Shown here piece by piece: positions 1-9,178 of a stretch of 12,500 nt of DNA. Source of the stretch: Neocallimastix lanati (nom. inval.) (taxonomy: Eukaryota > Neocallimastigomycota > Neocallimastigomycetes > Neocallimastigales > Neocallimastigaceae); NCBI GenBank assembly GCA_016946835.1, contig JACVTC010000017.1, forward strand, positions 1,417,501-1,430,000, read 5' to 3'. The first letter of the stretch is position 1; each line of letters starts with the position of its first letter. The notes beneath the pieces are model-generated. The model ran no database searches. It saw only the letters and a program-made list of their open reading frames with translations, and was not told where the DNA came from. The translations under genes were made by a program, and so were the position numbers.

Positions 1-73
1 TATTTACTTTTATACTTAATATTTTTTTTTCTTAATGATTAAATAAAAAGTAATGTTAATTATATTTTATAGA

Positions 74-1954
74 TCAACAACTGTTAGAAATACCACACCA
101 TTGATTACCTTCAACTCCCCATTTTCCAGAATCATCAGTGTAGTAAACATCACAATTACCACTACTACAACATGCATATCCTTGGGAAGTAATGGAAGAT
201 GGACAGCTGGCACTGGCAGATGAATTATTACTGTTGCCACATCCACACCATTGTCCATTTTCAACACCCCATGTACCATCTGAATCAGTATAATAAACGG
301 TACATCCAGCGGAACAGCATTGATAACCTTGATTTAAAATTGCTGTAGAACAGGATGCTGTATTAGTAGTAGAATTAGAACTGGCACTACTGCTACTGCT
401 ACTAACAGAACCTGGGGTAGTAATGGATGGTGCATTCACTGTTCCATTGGCTGGACTGGAAGCTACTGCAGTTTGAGAAGAATTACCAGCGATAACAGTG
501 TAACTTGCACCCGAAACCATTTTTGGAGATGTAACAAGAACTGAGGAATAGGTATTGATTGGAGTGTAGGAAGCAATAATATTGTTACTACTATCTTTAA
601 CAGTAAGTTGAGTACCAGCATTTTGAGTGGAAAGGGTAACTTGAATATATGGTTGGTAAATACTACCAGATTCACCTCCCATACCTCCCATTCCATTTCT
701 ACCACCTGGACCTTGACGTTTTTCGAAACGGTTAGAACGCTTCCAACGACCCCAACCACCACTACTACTACTACCTCCAGCAGTACCAATAACAGTAGCT
801 CCTGAACAAATAGCATTAGTACCTTCTGCATCAAAAGCTGCCATATTACCATAAATAGCTCCTCCTTGATTACTGGCATAAAGTTCTGCATTACCTCCAA
901 TGTAAAGAACTCCATTGGAATCAATACCATCAACATCATTACCTTGAACAGTAACATAAGTCTTACCACCAACGATATTAATGTAAACACTACCATCTGT
1001 TCCGGTACTAGATCCTCCCATATTCCATCCTCCATTACTGGAACTTTGTGTACTATCTTTAATTTTTGAGGCATTGATACCATCATCTTTGGATAAGACA
1101 TGAACTTCTCCTCCAATAATATCAATCATTTGACCTTCAAGACCTTCTCCACTTTTCTTAACATCGACATAACCTCCATTAATGGTAAGATGAGTTTCGG
1201 CATGAATACCATCATTTTCAGTTGAAACACTAGTACTTCCACCATCAATGACAATGTATCCTTTTTCGGCATCATCATCTCTGGTAACTTTAATACCACT
1301 ATTACTTGAAGTAACATCAATGGTTGCATCTTTAATACAAATTGAATTTTTAGCCTTAATACCTCTTTGAGTAGCTTTAGGAACCGTAATTTTACCACTA
1401 ATCAATCTTAAATCTTTTTTACATCTGATAGCATCACTATAATTACCAGTAACACTTACACTACCTGAACCATTAATAGCAAGATCAGCATCAATAAAAA
1501 GACAAGCATCAGGCTCTTCATCAACCACAGTATAATTAGTAGTATCGGAAAGTTTACTGTCACCAACAAGGGTAATGGTAACCTTATCGGCAGCAATACC
1601 ATAAATAGCAGGACCACTACTACTACTAATAGTAGCACTATTTAAGATAATATGAATGTAATCATTTTCAGTTGCTTCAATACAGAGTTGACCATTTAAA
1701 GAACCAGCAACAATATAAGTACCAGCAGCAGAAATAGTTACAACACCATTAGAAGCAGTAGCCCCAGAACCACTTACAGTACAAGAAGTACCACTACACT
1801 TTATATTAATATCAGAATTGGAATCGTAATCTTCATCTAAATCTTTCTTTTTATAACTACAAGTAACTGGACCAGCAGTTAAAGTTAAATCAGCAGCAAC
1901 GAAACGTGATGCTACAATAAAAGTAGCAAGTGTAAAAACTTTGAAGAATTTCAT
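74..1954 (-). CDS. Secreted Cthe_2159-like beta-helix carbohydrate-binding protein with two fungal dockerins
   Basis: The 626-residue protein starts with a signal peptide ([12 protein letters not shown]..., likely cut after VAA near residue 21). Residues 23 to about 490 resemble the Cthe_2159 family (formerly DUF4353): repeated beta-helix rungs with DGIHAE, DGINAS and [13 protein letters not shown] motifs, then a beta-rich end (433-490, AGTQLTVKD...SPKM). The Clostridium thermocellum family member is a calcium-containing right-handed beta-helix that binds cellulose and acidic sugars; no catalytic site is claimed here. A Gly-rich insert with two KR pairs (405-406 and 412-413) splits the helix from its end. 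A Ser/Thr linker (491-534) leads to dockerins at 535-572 and 584-626, each with QGYxCC and WCG; the second ends in CGI rather than CGC. The start is the first ATG after an A-rich leader, and the frame is uninterrupted with no intron. The expected role is binding plant wall polysaccharide on the fungal cellulosome. The gene is divergent from its paralogue at 6100. Gene and domain calls are firm; the ligand is inferred. Confidence 0.93.
   Translation of the reverse strand: MKFFKVFTLATFIVASRFVAADLTLTAGPVTCSYKKKDLDEDYDSNSDINIKCSGTSCTVSGSGATASNGVVTISAAGTYIVAGSLNGQLCIEATENDYIHIILNSATISSSSGPAIYGIAADKVTITLVGDSKLSDTTNYTVVDEEPDACLFIDADLAINGSGSVSVTGNYSDAIRCKKDLRLISGKITVPKATQRGIKAKNSICIKDATIDVTSSNSGIKVTRDDDAEKGYIVIDGGSTSVSTENDGIHAETHLTINGGYVDVKKSGEGLEGQMIDIIGGEVHVLSKDDGINASKIKDSTQSSSNGGWNMGGSSTGTDGSVYINIVGGKTYVTVQGNDVDGIDSNGVLYIGGNAELYASNQGGAIYGNMAAFDAEGTNAICSGATVIGTAGGSSSSGGWGRWKRSNRFEKRQGPGGRNGMGGMGGESGSIYQPYIQVTLSTQNAGTQLTVKDSSNNIIASYTPINTYSSVLVTSPKMVSGASYTVIAGNSSQTAVASSPANGTVNAPSITTPGSVSSSSSSASSNSTTNTASCSTAILNQGYQCCSAGCTVYYTDSDGTWGVENGQWCGCGNSNNSSASASCPSSITSQGYACCSSGNCDVYYTDDSGKWGVEGNQWCGISNSC
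767..1888 (-). repeat. Inverted near-identical arm A (inside the left gene)
   Basis: This stretch encodes residues 23 to about 396 of the left gene. It aligns base for base with 6166-7296 on the other strand, with 19 substitutions and one 9-bp indel (the right copy has three extra codons, GRG after NGG). Seven substitutions change amino acids: C91R, P115S, S to N, N to S, S to T, L to V and A to V. Twelve are silent. Identity stops abruptly at the signal peptide on one side and at the GGSS codons on the other. Confidence 0.93.
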
Positions 1955-2028
1955 TTTTTATTTTTTGTTTATATATATAATATATATATATTATTTATTT
2001 TATTTCTATATATATTATTAATTTATTG

Positions 2029-2034
2029 TTTTTT

Positions 2035-2077
<43 letters not shown>
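2029..2077. repeat. Poly-T tract, 49 bp with one C
   Basis: A run of T broken only by a C at 2047. It lies 75 bp upstream of the left gene's start and reads as poly-A on that gene's sense strand. Long dA:dT tracts are known to keep nucleosomes off eukaryotic promoters, so a promoter role for the left gene is plausible but inferred. Confidence 0.9.
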
Positions 2078-2080
<3 letters not shown>

Positions 2081-2321
2081 TTATTTTATTTTATTCTATT
2101 CTATTTTTTTTTATTTAAGAAAAAAAGTAAATTTTAATTACTACTTATTACTATTTTAAAAGTATAAACTATTATTAATTGTATATTAATAAAAATAATA
2201 TATTTTTTATATAATCAATATATAATATATATTTAATACTATAATAAGTATTAAAGATAAAAAAAAAAAATTATTTTTTAAACGAAAAATTTTATTGCTT
2301 TTATATTTTTTTTATCATAAA

Positions 2322-2326
<5 letters not shown>

Positions 2327-2362
<36 letters not shown>
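2327..2362. repeat. Poly-A tract, 36 bp, followed by GGGG
   Basis: An uninterrupted run of 36 A directly followed by GGGG at 2363-2366, a rare G run in this spacer. It could be a slippage-grown homopolymer. The alternative of a retrocopy tail is not supported, because nothing coding-like precedes it. Confidence 0.9.
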
Positions 2363-2365
<3 letters not shown>

Positions 2366-2712
2366 GACTTTTAGTAAAAATAATATCTCATGTTTTTAAT
2401 TAAAAAAAAAAAAACGATAAAAATTTTCAACCAAGAAATTATTTATGATAAAATTTTATAATTAAAGAATTTTTATATTAATTATGCATGAAAGTTTATT
2501 AAAAATGATTTATTAAAATTAAAAATTTATTAAATCGATAATATTTTTAAAAAAAATATATATATATACTCTTCTTTAAAAAAAAAATAGAAAAAAAATT
2601 ATTAACAATGTTTCTTAATACTTTTTATTGAAATAGAATTGTTATAATTAGTTTTAAAATTTCCAAGAATTAATAATTTATTAATTATTTATATAAAAAA
2701 AAAAAAAAAGAG

Positions 2713-2782
2713 ACAAATATCAGTATGTATGATATTAATAAATTAATATCATACAATAAAAATAAAAAATTTTGATATTTGT
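2713..2782. repeat. Nested inverted repeat (hairpin or cruciform candidate)
   Basis: The inner arms GTATGATATTAAT (2727-2739) and ATTAATATCATAC (2742-2754) are perfect 13-bp complements around a 2-bp centre. An outer perfect pair, ACAAATATCA (2713-2722) and TGATATTTGT (2773-2782), encloses it. It is not followed by a coding region, so it is not a bacterial-type terminator. No target-site duplication is evident. Confidence 0.7.
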
Positions 2783-3912
2783 ATTACTATTTTGTGATAT
2801 TAATATAAAATTATAATATTAATATGATTTTATGACTAAAATATTAATTAGTATGAGGTCTTGGTTTTATTTCTATTAAAAATTAATATAAATATTAAAT
2901 TATATAAATTAATTGTTTTTAATATTATAAATAATTTATATGAAAAACTGGTTTATTTAATATAATAACAATAAAATTATCATTATTTTCTATTTTTTTT
3001 TTTTTTTTTTAATCAACACATATATAAGAAAAAAGTTATTGCAATATTCGATAGTGTTTTATTTTATTTAAAAAAAGGTGAATTAAATAAAATTGTTATA
3101 AATATATTTAAATTGAGTATTTTTATTCTTTTAAGTAAATATAATAATAAAAATAATAAGAATTTAAAATACTTTATATAATTAATAAAGTGTATTTTAC
3201 AAATTAAACATTAATTTCATTTTTATAAATAATATAACAAATAATATTTATTTATAATACAAATAAAAGAATAAAATATTTAAATATAATATAAATTTAA
3301 ATTCTATAAATTAACATTTCATATTGTATTTATGTAAACAAATCATTTTTTTTTTTTTTTTTTTGTCTTTATCAATAGAATAGTTGAACTTTTTTAAATA
3401 ATAAATAATACTTTTATATAATATATAAATATTATTATTGTTGTTAATACAATAATAATATCATATTTTCTATTAAATATTGATATCAACATCTTTTATT
3501 TTTAATATTATTCATTATTTATATCTTGTGTAAATAATAAAATTTCCGTATTTATACATTGATGATATATTAATATAAATTAATTTAAAATAATTTTAAT
3601 ATTTATATATATATTAAAATTTAAATTTAATATAATTCTTATATAAATAATAGAGAAATAGAATAATAATAAAAAAAAAAATGATTATAATAAAGTAAAA
3701 GGAAAAAAAGATTAATGGAAACATTTTCTAATATTAAATATTATACATTAAAATAAATATAATTAGAGTTTGACATGTTTAATTAAAAAATAAGTGTCAA
3801 AAATAAATTAAAATCTTATTCACTAAATATAGATTAAATCTTGGCTATATATTAAATAATTCTTTTTGACATTTATATAAATACAATAAAAACTTTAATT
3901 TTTAATTTTATT

Positions 3913-4226
3913 TTATTTTATTATATTTTATTATTTTATTATATTTTATTATTTTATTATATTTTATTATTTTATTATATTTTATTATTTTATTATATTT
4001 TATTATTTTATTATATTTTATTATTTTATTATATTTTATTATTTTATTATATTTTATTATTTTATTATATTTTATTATTTTATTATATTTTATTATTTTA
4101 TTATATTTTATTATTTTATTATATTTTATTATTTTATTATATTTTATTATTTTATTATATTTTATTATTTTATTATATTTTATTATTTTATTATATTTTA
4201 TTATTTTATTATATTTTATTATTTTA
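3913..4226. repeat. 18-bp minisatellite, about 17 perfect copies
   Basis: The unit is TTATATTTTATTATTTTA repeated in register. It is itself a 10-bp plus 8-bp pair of related halves. A broken, related tail runs to about 4254. The array consists only of A and T and shows no divergence between copies, which suggests recent expansion or ongoing homogenisation. It lies over the midpoint (about 4027) between the two inverted gene arms. Confidence 0.95.
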
Positions 4227-4775
4227 TTATTTTATTATATTTTATTATTTTATTCTTTACTTTTTTTTTATTTTTTTATATTTTCTTTTATTTTTTTATT
4301 TTTAATAAACTTAAATTAACTTTTATATAGAATAATAATAATTTAAAGATAATTAATTAAATATAAATATTATATCATAATTAATAATTATTATGATTCA
4401 TACTTTAATCATTAATATTTTAACAATCGTCATGGTTTATCATGATTTTTTTTTTTCTATATTAATTAAATAAATAGTAAATATGTAAATATGATAAAAT
4501 AATTTTGTAATACTATGATCATTATTTTAATATTTAAATCTTTTTTTTTTTTTTTTAATATACATACACATAACCTATAAAAAGCAAAATTATTATTATT
4601 ACTATTATTATTATTATTAATGAAATACATTTTAATATTTGTTAAGAACATCATTATCTAATGTTTTTAATTAAATTGTTCTTGTAAAAGATTTTAAACT
4701 TTTTTTTTATTTTTTTTTTTTTTTCATTTAATAAATAATATGATTCTAAATGTTTAAACTCTTATAAGAAAATTT

Positions 4776-4890
4776 AAAACTCAATATTATAAAATATAAC
4801 ATAATTGAATTGAAAACTTAATATTATCATAAATATAAAACTCAATATTATCAAATATAATAGATTTGAATTTGAAACTTGAATATCGTA
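4776..4890. repeat. Degenerate tandem repeat, four imperfect units
   Basis: Units begin AAAACTCAATATTAT at 4776, AAAACTTAATATTAT at 4813, AAAACTCAATATTAT at 4837 and AAACTTGAATAT at 4875. Unit lengths are about 37, 24 and 38 bp. Copies one and three also share a later TTGAATT(T)G segment. This is an old, diverged array, unlike the perfect arrays on either side of it. Confidence 0.7.
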
Positions 4891-5285
4891 CAATAGAATT
4901 TTTTTCAATATTTCATTTTTTAATTATAAATGAAGTAAAATAATTATTAAAAATTTGTTAATGGAATAATTAATAATTGAAATAATTGACAGTTCGAATA
5001 TTAGTTTAATTTAAAAATAATTACTATTATTGGAATAATTTATAATTAAATATTAAAAAGTTTAATTAAATTATAATAAACACTAAATAAAAAAAAAAAA
5101 AATACAAACTGTATATAAATTTTAGTTTTTATTTATTTTAACCATTATTAATTTTACAAGAAAATTTAATTCATTAATTTTCTATATATATATTAAAATG
5201 AAGCCATAATTAATTACCAAAAAAAAAAAAAAAAAAATAAAATAAAATAAAATTAAAAATTAAAATAAAATTAAAATAATAATAA

Positions 5286-5410
5286 TAATAAATAATAAAT
5301 AATAAATAATAAATAATAAATAATAAATAATAAATAATAAATAATAAATAATAAATAATAAATAATAAATAATAAATAATAAATAATAAATAATAAATAA
5401 TAAATAATAA
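5286..5410. repeat. 7-bp (AAATAAT)n array, about 18 copies
   Basis: T residues are spaced alternately 3 and 4 bp apart over about 125 bp, giving a strict 7-bp period. The edges decay into AAT triplets. The same heptamer, on the opposite strand, dominates the array at 11545-11982. Confidence 0.92.
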
Positions 5411-6099
5411 TAAATAATAATACTAATAATAAAGTTTCATTATAAGATCATTTTTATGATAATTATTATTTAATTATTAATAAATTAAATTTTTACAATA
5501 TTATTTAAATTATTATTTCTTTTTTTATTAAATTAATAATTAATAAACTTTAAAATATATATATATATGCATAAAAAGATAATAGTTATTTTTAAATTAA
5601 AATATTAGTTATTTTTAAACCATTCATTTTTCGATTTTTTCAAAATTTCTTGACTTTAACATTTTGTTATTAATAATAATAATTATTAATAATAAATAAT
5701 AATAGGAATAATAATATAAATATTTAGAAATTGATAACAATATAAAAATTAAAATGGTTAGAATAATATTTAAATTAATAAAAAAAAATATAAATTAGAA
5801 GTAATTTTCTATAATTTTTTTTTTTTTTTTTTTGAATTTTTAAATATATATATAACTATATATATAATAAAAATCTATATTATATACATAATTTACAATA
5901 ATTTAAATATTTAATAAACCAATATTAAAAAATTATATTATTGTAAAATAAAAAAATTTATTAATAAAAAAGCATTTCGTATCCAAAGCTTTTATTTTTC
6001 TATATTTCTTTTATTGATTAAAAAAAATAATAGAAAATCTTTAATATAATAATTATAATAAAAATAATATTATTTATTATATATAAATAAGAAAAAAAA

Positions 6100-8103
6100 A
6101 TGAAAGTATTTAGTTTTATTACACTTCTTATATATATTTTGGCAGCAGATTTGGTTGTTAGTGAATTAACATTAACTGCTGGTCCAGTTACTTGTAGTTA
6201 TAAAAAGAAAGATTTAGATGAAGATTACGATTCCAATTCTGATATTAATATAAAATGTAGTGGTACTTCTTGTACTGTAAGTGGTTCTGGGGCTACTGCT
6301 TCTAATGGTGTTGTAACTATTTCTGCTGCTGGTACTTATATTGTTGCTGGTTCTTTAAATGGTCAACTCCGTATTGAAGCAACTGAAAATGATTACATTC
6401 ATATTATCTTAAATAGTGCTACTATTAGTAGTAGTAGTGGTTCTGCTATTTATGGTATTGCTGCCGATAAGGTTACCATTACCCTTGTTGGTGACAGTAA
6501 ACTTTCTGATACTACTAATTATACTGTGGTTGATGAAGAGCCTGATGCTTGTCTTTTTATTGATGCTGATCTTGCTATTAATGGTTCAGGTAGTGTAAGT
6601 GTTACTGGTAATTATAGTGATGCTATCAGATGTAAAAAAGATTTAAGATTGATTAGTGGTAAAATTACGGTTCCTAAAGCCACTCAAAGAGGTATTAAGG
6701 CTAAAAATTCAATTTGTATTAAAGATGCAACCATTGATGTTACTTCAAGTAATAGTGGTATTAAAGTTACCAGAGATGATGATGCCGAAAAAGGATACAT
6801 TGTCATTGATGGTGGAAATACTAGTGTTTCAACTGAAAGTGATGGTATTCATGCCGAAACTCATCTTACCATTAATGGAGGTTATGTCGATGTTAAGAAA
6901 AGTGGAGAAGGTCTTGAAGGTCAAATGATTGATATTATTGGAGGAGAAGTTCATGTCTTGTCCAAAGATGATGGTATCAATGCTTCAAAAATTAAAGATA
7001 GTACACAAACTTCAAGTAATGGAGGTCGTGGAGGATGGAATATGGGAGGATCTAGTACTGGAACAGATGGTAGTGTTTACATTAATATTGTTGGTGGTAA
7101 AACTTATGTTACTGTTCAAGGTAATGATGTTGATGGAATCGATTCCAATGGAGTTCTTTACATTGGAGGTAATGCAGAAGTTTATGTCAGTAATCAAGGA
7201 GGAGCTATTTATGGTAATATGGCAGCTTTTGATGCAGAAGGTACTAATGCTATTTGTTCAGGAGCTACTGTTATTGGTACTGCTGGAGGTAGTAGTAAAC
7301 GTGGTGGTATCTGGAAGCGTCAAGGTCCAGGAGGTGGTGGCAGATTTGGTATGGAAACTGGTACTGTATATCAACCAAATATTCAAACTTCTATAACAGC
7401 CCAAACCGCCGGTACCCAAATTACTGTAAAGGACAAAAGTAATAATATTATTGCCTCATTCACACCAATCAATGCCTATTCCTCCATCCTTGTAACTTCA
7501 CCTAAAATGGTAGCTGGCCAAACTTATACTATTATTGCTGGTACTTATAGTCAAACGGCTACTGCATCTGCTGGTGCACAGGGTTCTGTAACTAATCCAC
7601 CATCTGTAACTTCTCCAGGCGTTACTATTACTCCTTCTACAACAACAAAAACTCAATCTCCAACTACCAGCAATGATTCATGTTCAGCTTCTATTTTAAA
7701 ACAAGGTTATTCTTGCTGCTCATCAAGATGTACCGTTACATTTACTGACGAAGATGGAGATTGGGGTGTTGAAAATGGACAATGGTGTGGATGTGGAAAT
7801 AGAAAACCTCAGCCATCTAATCAATGTTCATCTTCTATCTTAAGCCAAGGATATAAATGCTGTTCCTCTAAATGTACTGTTGTTTATGTTGATGAAGATG
7901 GTACATGGGGTATTGAAAATGATGAATGGTGTGGATGTAACGATAATAAATCTTCTTCACCAACCTGTTCATCCTCCATTACCAATCAAGGTTATTCTTG
8001 CTGTAGTAGCAGTAATTGTAACATAATCTATACTGATAAGGATGGTAAATGGGGTGTAGAAAATAATACCTGGTGTGGTATTACTTCAAATTGCAATGTA
8101 TAA
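6100..8103 (+). CDS. Secreted Cthe_2159-like beta-helix carbohydrate-binding protein with three fungal dockerins
   Basis: The 667-residue protein has its own signal peptide (MKVFSFITLLIYILAADLVVS, cut near residue 21) that does not match the left paralogue's. Residues 23-399 are the near-identical beta-helix shared with that gene. A short Gly-rich insert carries KR pairs at 400-401 and 406-407. A beta-rich closing segment (424-481) is about 74% identical to the paralogue over 58 residues, and a Thr/Ser linker runs to 527. Three dockerins follow at 528-565, 576-613 and 623-667, joined by 9-10 residue linkers. All have QGYxCC, D-x-DG-x-WG and WCG; the last ends CGI like the last dockerin of the left gene. 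The start is the first ATG, after a run of A; the stop is TAA at 8101-8103, with no intron. The expected role is as for the paralogue, with one more docking module. Binding target and calcium dependence are inferred from the family. Confidence 0.93.
   Translation: MKVFSFITLLIYILAADLVVSELTLTAGPVTCSYKKKDLDEDYDSNSDINIKCSGTSCTVSGSGATASNGVVTISAAGTYIVAGSLNGQLRIEATENDYIHIILNSATISSSSGSAIYGIAADKVTITLVGDSKLSDTTNYTVVDEEPDACLFIDADLAINGSGSVSVTGNYSDAIRCKKDLRLISGKITVPKATQRGIKAKNSICIKDATIDVTSSNSGIKVTRDDDAEKGYIVIDGGNTSVSTESDGIHAETHLTINGGYVDVKKSGEGLEGQMIDIIGGEVHVLSKDDGINASKIKDSTQTSSNGGRGGWNMGGSSTGTDGSVYINIVGGKTYVTVQGNDVDGIDSNGVLYIGGNAEVYVSNQGGAIYGNMAAFDAEGTNAICSGATVIGTAGGSSKRGGIWKRQGPGGGGRFGMETGTVYQPNIQTSITAQTAGTQITVKDKSNNIIASFTPINAYSSILVTSPKMVAGQTYTIIAGTYSQTATASAGAQGSVTNPPSVTSPGVTITPSTTTKTQSPTTSNDSCSASILKQGYSCCSSRCTVTFTDEDGDWGVENGQWCGCGNRKPQPSNQCSSSILSQGYKCCSSKCTVVYVDEDGTWGIENDEWCGCNDNKSSSPTCSSSITNQGYSCCSSSNCNIIYTDKDGKWGVENNTWCGITSNCNV
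6166..7296 (+). repeat. Inverted near-identical arm B (inside the right gene)
   Basis: This is the counterpart of 767-1888. Differences are uneven: 9 substitutions in the first 840 or so bases and 10 in the last 280 or so, where the 9-bp indel also sits. At the 3' edge the match ends inside an AGT-codon run (Ser repeats), a place where alignment can slip. Beyond it the two genes fall to clearly lower similarity. Confidence 0.93.
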
Positions 8104-8219
8104 TGTTTATTAGATCTACTTTAAAAAAAATATATATATATAAATTTCAAAATATTTTTAATATATAAATGATTAATATATAAATAAAAAAAAACGTTTC
8201 CTTTTTTTTTTTTTAAAAA

Positions 8220-8264
<45 letters not shown>

Positions 8265-8674
8265 TTTGTAACTTATTAATATACATTAACAACAAAAAAA
8301 AAATAAATAAAATTTTTTTAAATATAAAATTAGTAATAATAATTAAATATTTAAAATAAATTTAAAGTAATTATTTTTATAATTATCTTTTAGATATAGA
8401 AAAAAAAAAAAGAACTATATTAAAAGAAAATTTATAAATTTTATGTATGTATAATATAAAAAGAATCTATATATAAAAAAAATAAAATAAAATAAAAATA
8501 AAATAAAATAAATATATTATAATATTTTTATATTAAGTCAATTCCTTATAAAAGATGCATACATATTCATTTTATGAATAATGTTAAAAATTATATAATT
8601 AAATGTATAAATATGTTATTATTAGATAATATCCTAAAATACTGTTCATCATTTAATTAAAATTGTCTTTTTAC
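8104..8674. other. 3' flank of the right gene, no gene seen
   Basis: AT-rich sequence with AATAAA-like strings that are too common to assign as polyadenylation signals. It contains the T13-A14-(TA)16 tract listed separately and a short AAAAT run at about 8477-8512. No coding-like stretch was found on either strand. Confidence 0.75.
8202..8260. repeat. T13-A14 palindrome joined to (TA)16
   Basis: Thirteen T (8202-8214) and fourteen A (8215-8228) run straight into 16 TA dinucleotides (8229-8260). Both parts are self-complementary and prone to slippage. It lies about 100 bp past the stop of the right gene. A role in transcript ending is possible but not shown. Confidence 0.9.
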
Positions 8675-8764
8675 TGGAAACAAAGCAAACATTGGAAACA
8701 AAGTAAATAATGGAAACAAAGTAAATTATGGAAACATAGTAAATATTGGAAACATATCAAAACA
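8675..8764. repeat. 18-bp minisatellite, five diverged copies
   Basis: Five units begin TGGAAACA at 8675, 8693, 8711, 8729 and 8747 (consensus TGGAAACAAAGTAAATAT). The last copy is the most diverged. The unit is a multiple of three, so the minus strand keeps an open frame with a recurring Cys-Phe-x-x-Leu-Leu pattern (8671-8880). I treat that as a by-product of the repeat and not as a gene. Confidence 0.9.
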
Positions 8765-9178
8765 CACAAACAAAAAAAAAATAATAATAATTTATATATA
8801 TAAATACATATTACATATTTATTAGTAATATAATTGATTTTCATATAAATTTTAAAATGTATTCCAAAAATAAACATCATTTTAATTGTATTAAAAAAAC
8901 AATATATAAATAATTTACATTTTATTATATAAATTTTTTTTAAATAAAAATATTATTGTTTTGTGATATTACTTAATATTAATAATTCTGTATTATATTT
9001 ATTAAAAATTTAAATATATTATTTAAATAAAAAAAAATTTTTTTTATTTCTATTTTCTATTTTTATTTTGTTTATATATATATTGATTTAACACATTTTA
9101 ATATTAACACAAAAAAAAAAAAAAAAACTTTAAAATTTATTTACATTTATTTGAATATAAATATAATTCATTAGTTTA

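Larger units (their letters stand above)
1955..6099. other. Gene-free divergent intergenic region, extremely AT-rich
   Basis: This 4.1-kb spacer separates the start codons of the two paralogues, so it must hold both promoters. I found no credible coding sequence in either strand: open stretches are short and low in complexity, such as a 62-codon one at 4466-4654 on the minus strand made largely of Asn, Lys and Ile codons. The content is homopolymer A and T runs, AT dinucleotide runs and the tandem repeats listed separately. TATA-like strings occur just before both starts (about 1960-1990 minus; 6076-6087 plus), but such strings are everywhere in this DNA and cannot be called promoters. Confidence 0.85.

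Noticed and set aside
463-1638. Open frames antisense or out of frame inside the two large genes (also 6416-7396)
   Set aside because: They are shadows of the real frame. They occur at matching places in both paralogues because the DNA is nearly identical, and their Leu/Val/Met-rich products have no recognisable domain.
74-1954. Left gene as a polysaccharide lyase
   Set aside because: The beta-helix fold is shared with pectate lyases, but I see no recognisable lyase catalytic arrangement, and family knowledge points to binding.
3767-3892. TTTGACA / TGTCAAA / TTTGACA inverted repeats
   Set aside because: Arms of only 7-11 bp with long loops are expected by chance in this base composition, and no element boundaries or duplications are seen.
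4466-4654. 62-codon minus-strand open frame
   Set aside because: Made of Asn, Ile and Lys runs from TTATTA repeats and a T run; no coding character.
6076-6099. TATA box and promoter for the right gene (and the similar string before the left gene)
   Set aside because: TATATAAA-like strings occur throughout this AT-rich DNA, and this one is only 12-24 bases from the start codon. No statistical support.
1955-6099. Centromere or telomere-like region
   Set aside because: There is no TTAGGG-type repeat, and AT-rich arrays are ordinary in intergenic DNA of this fungal group, so AT content alone is not evidence.
8202-8260. Rho-independent style terminator after the right gene
   Set aside because: The T13-A14 palindrome has no GC stem, and the organism is eukaryotic; polyadenylation is expected.
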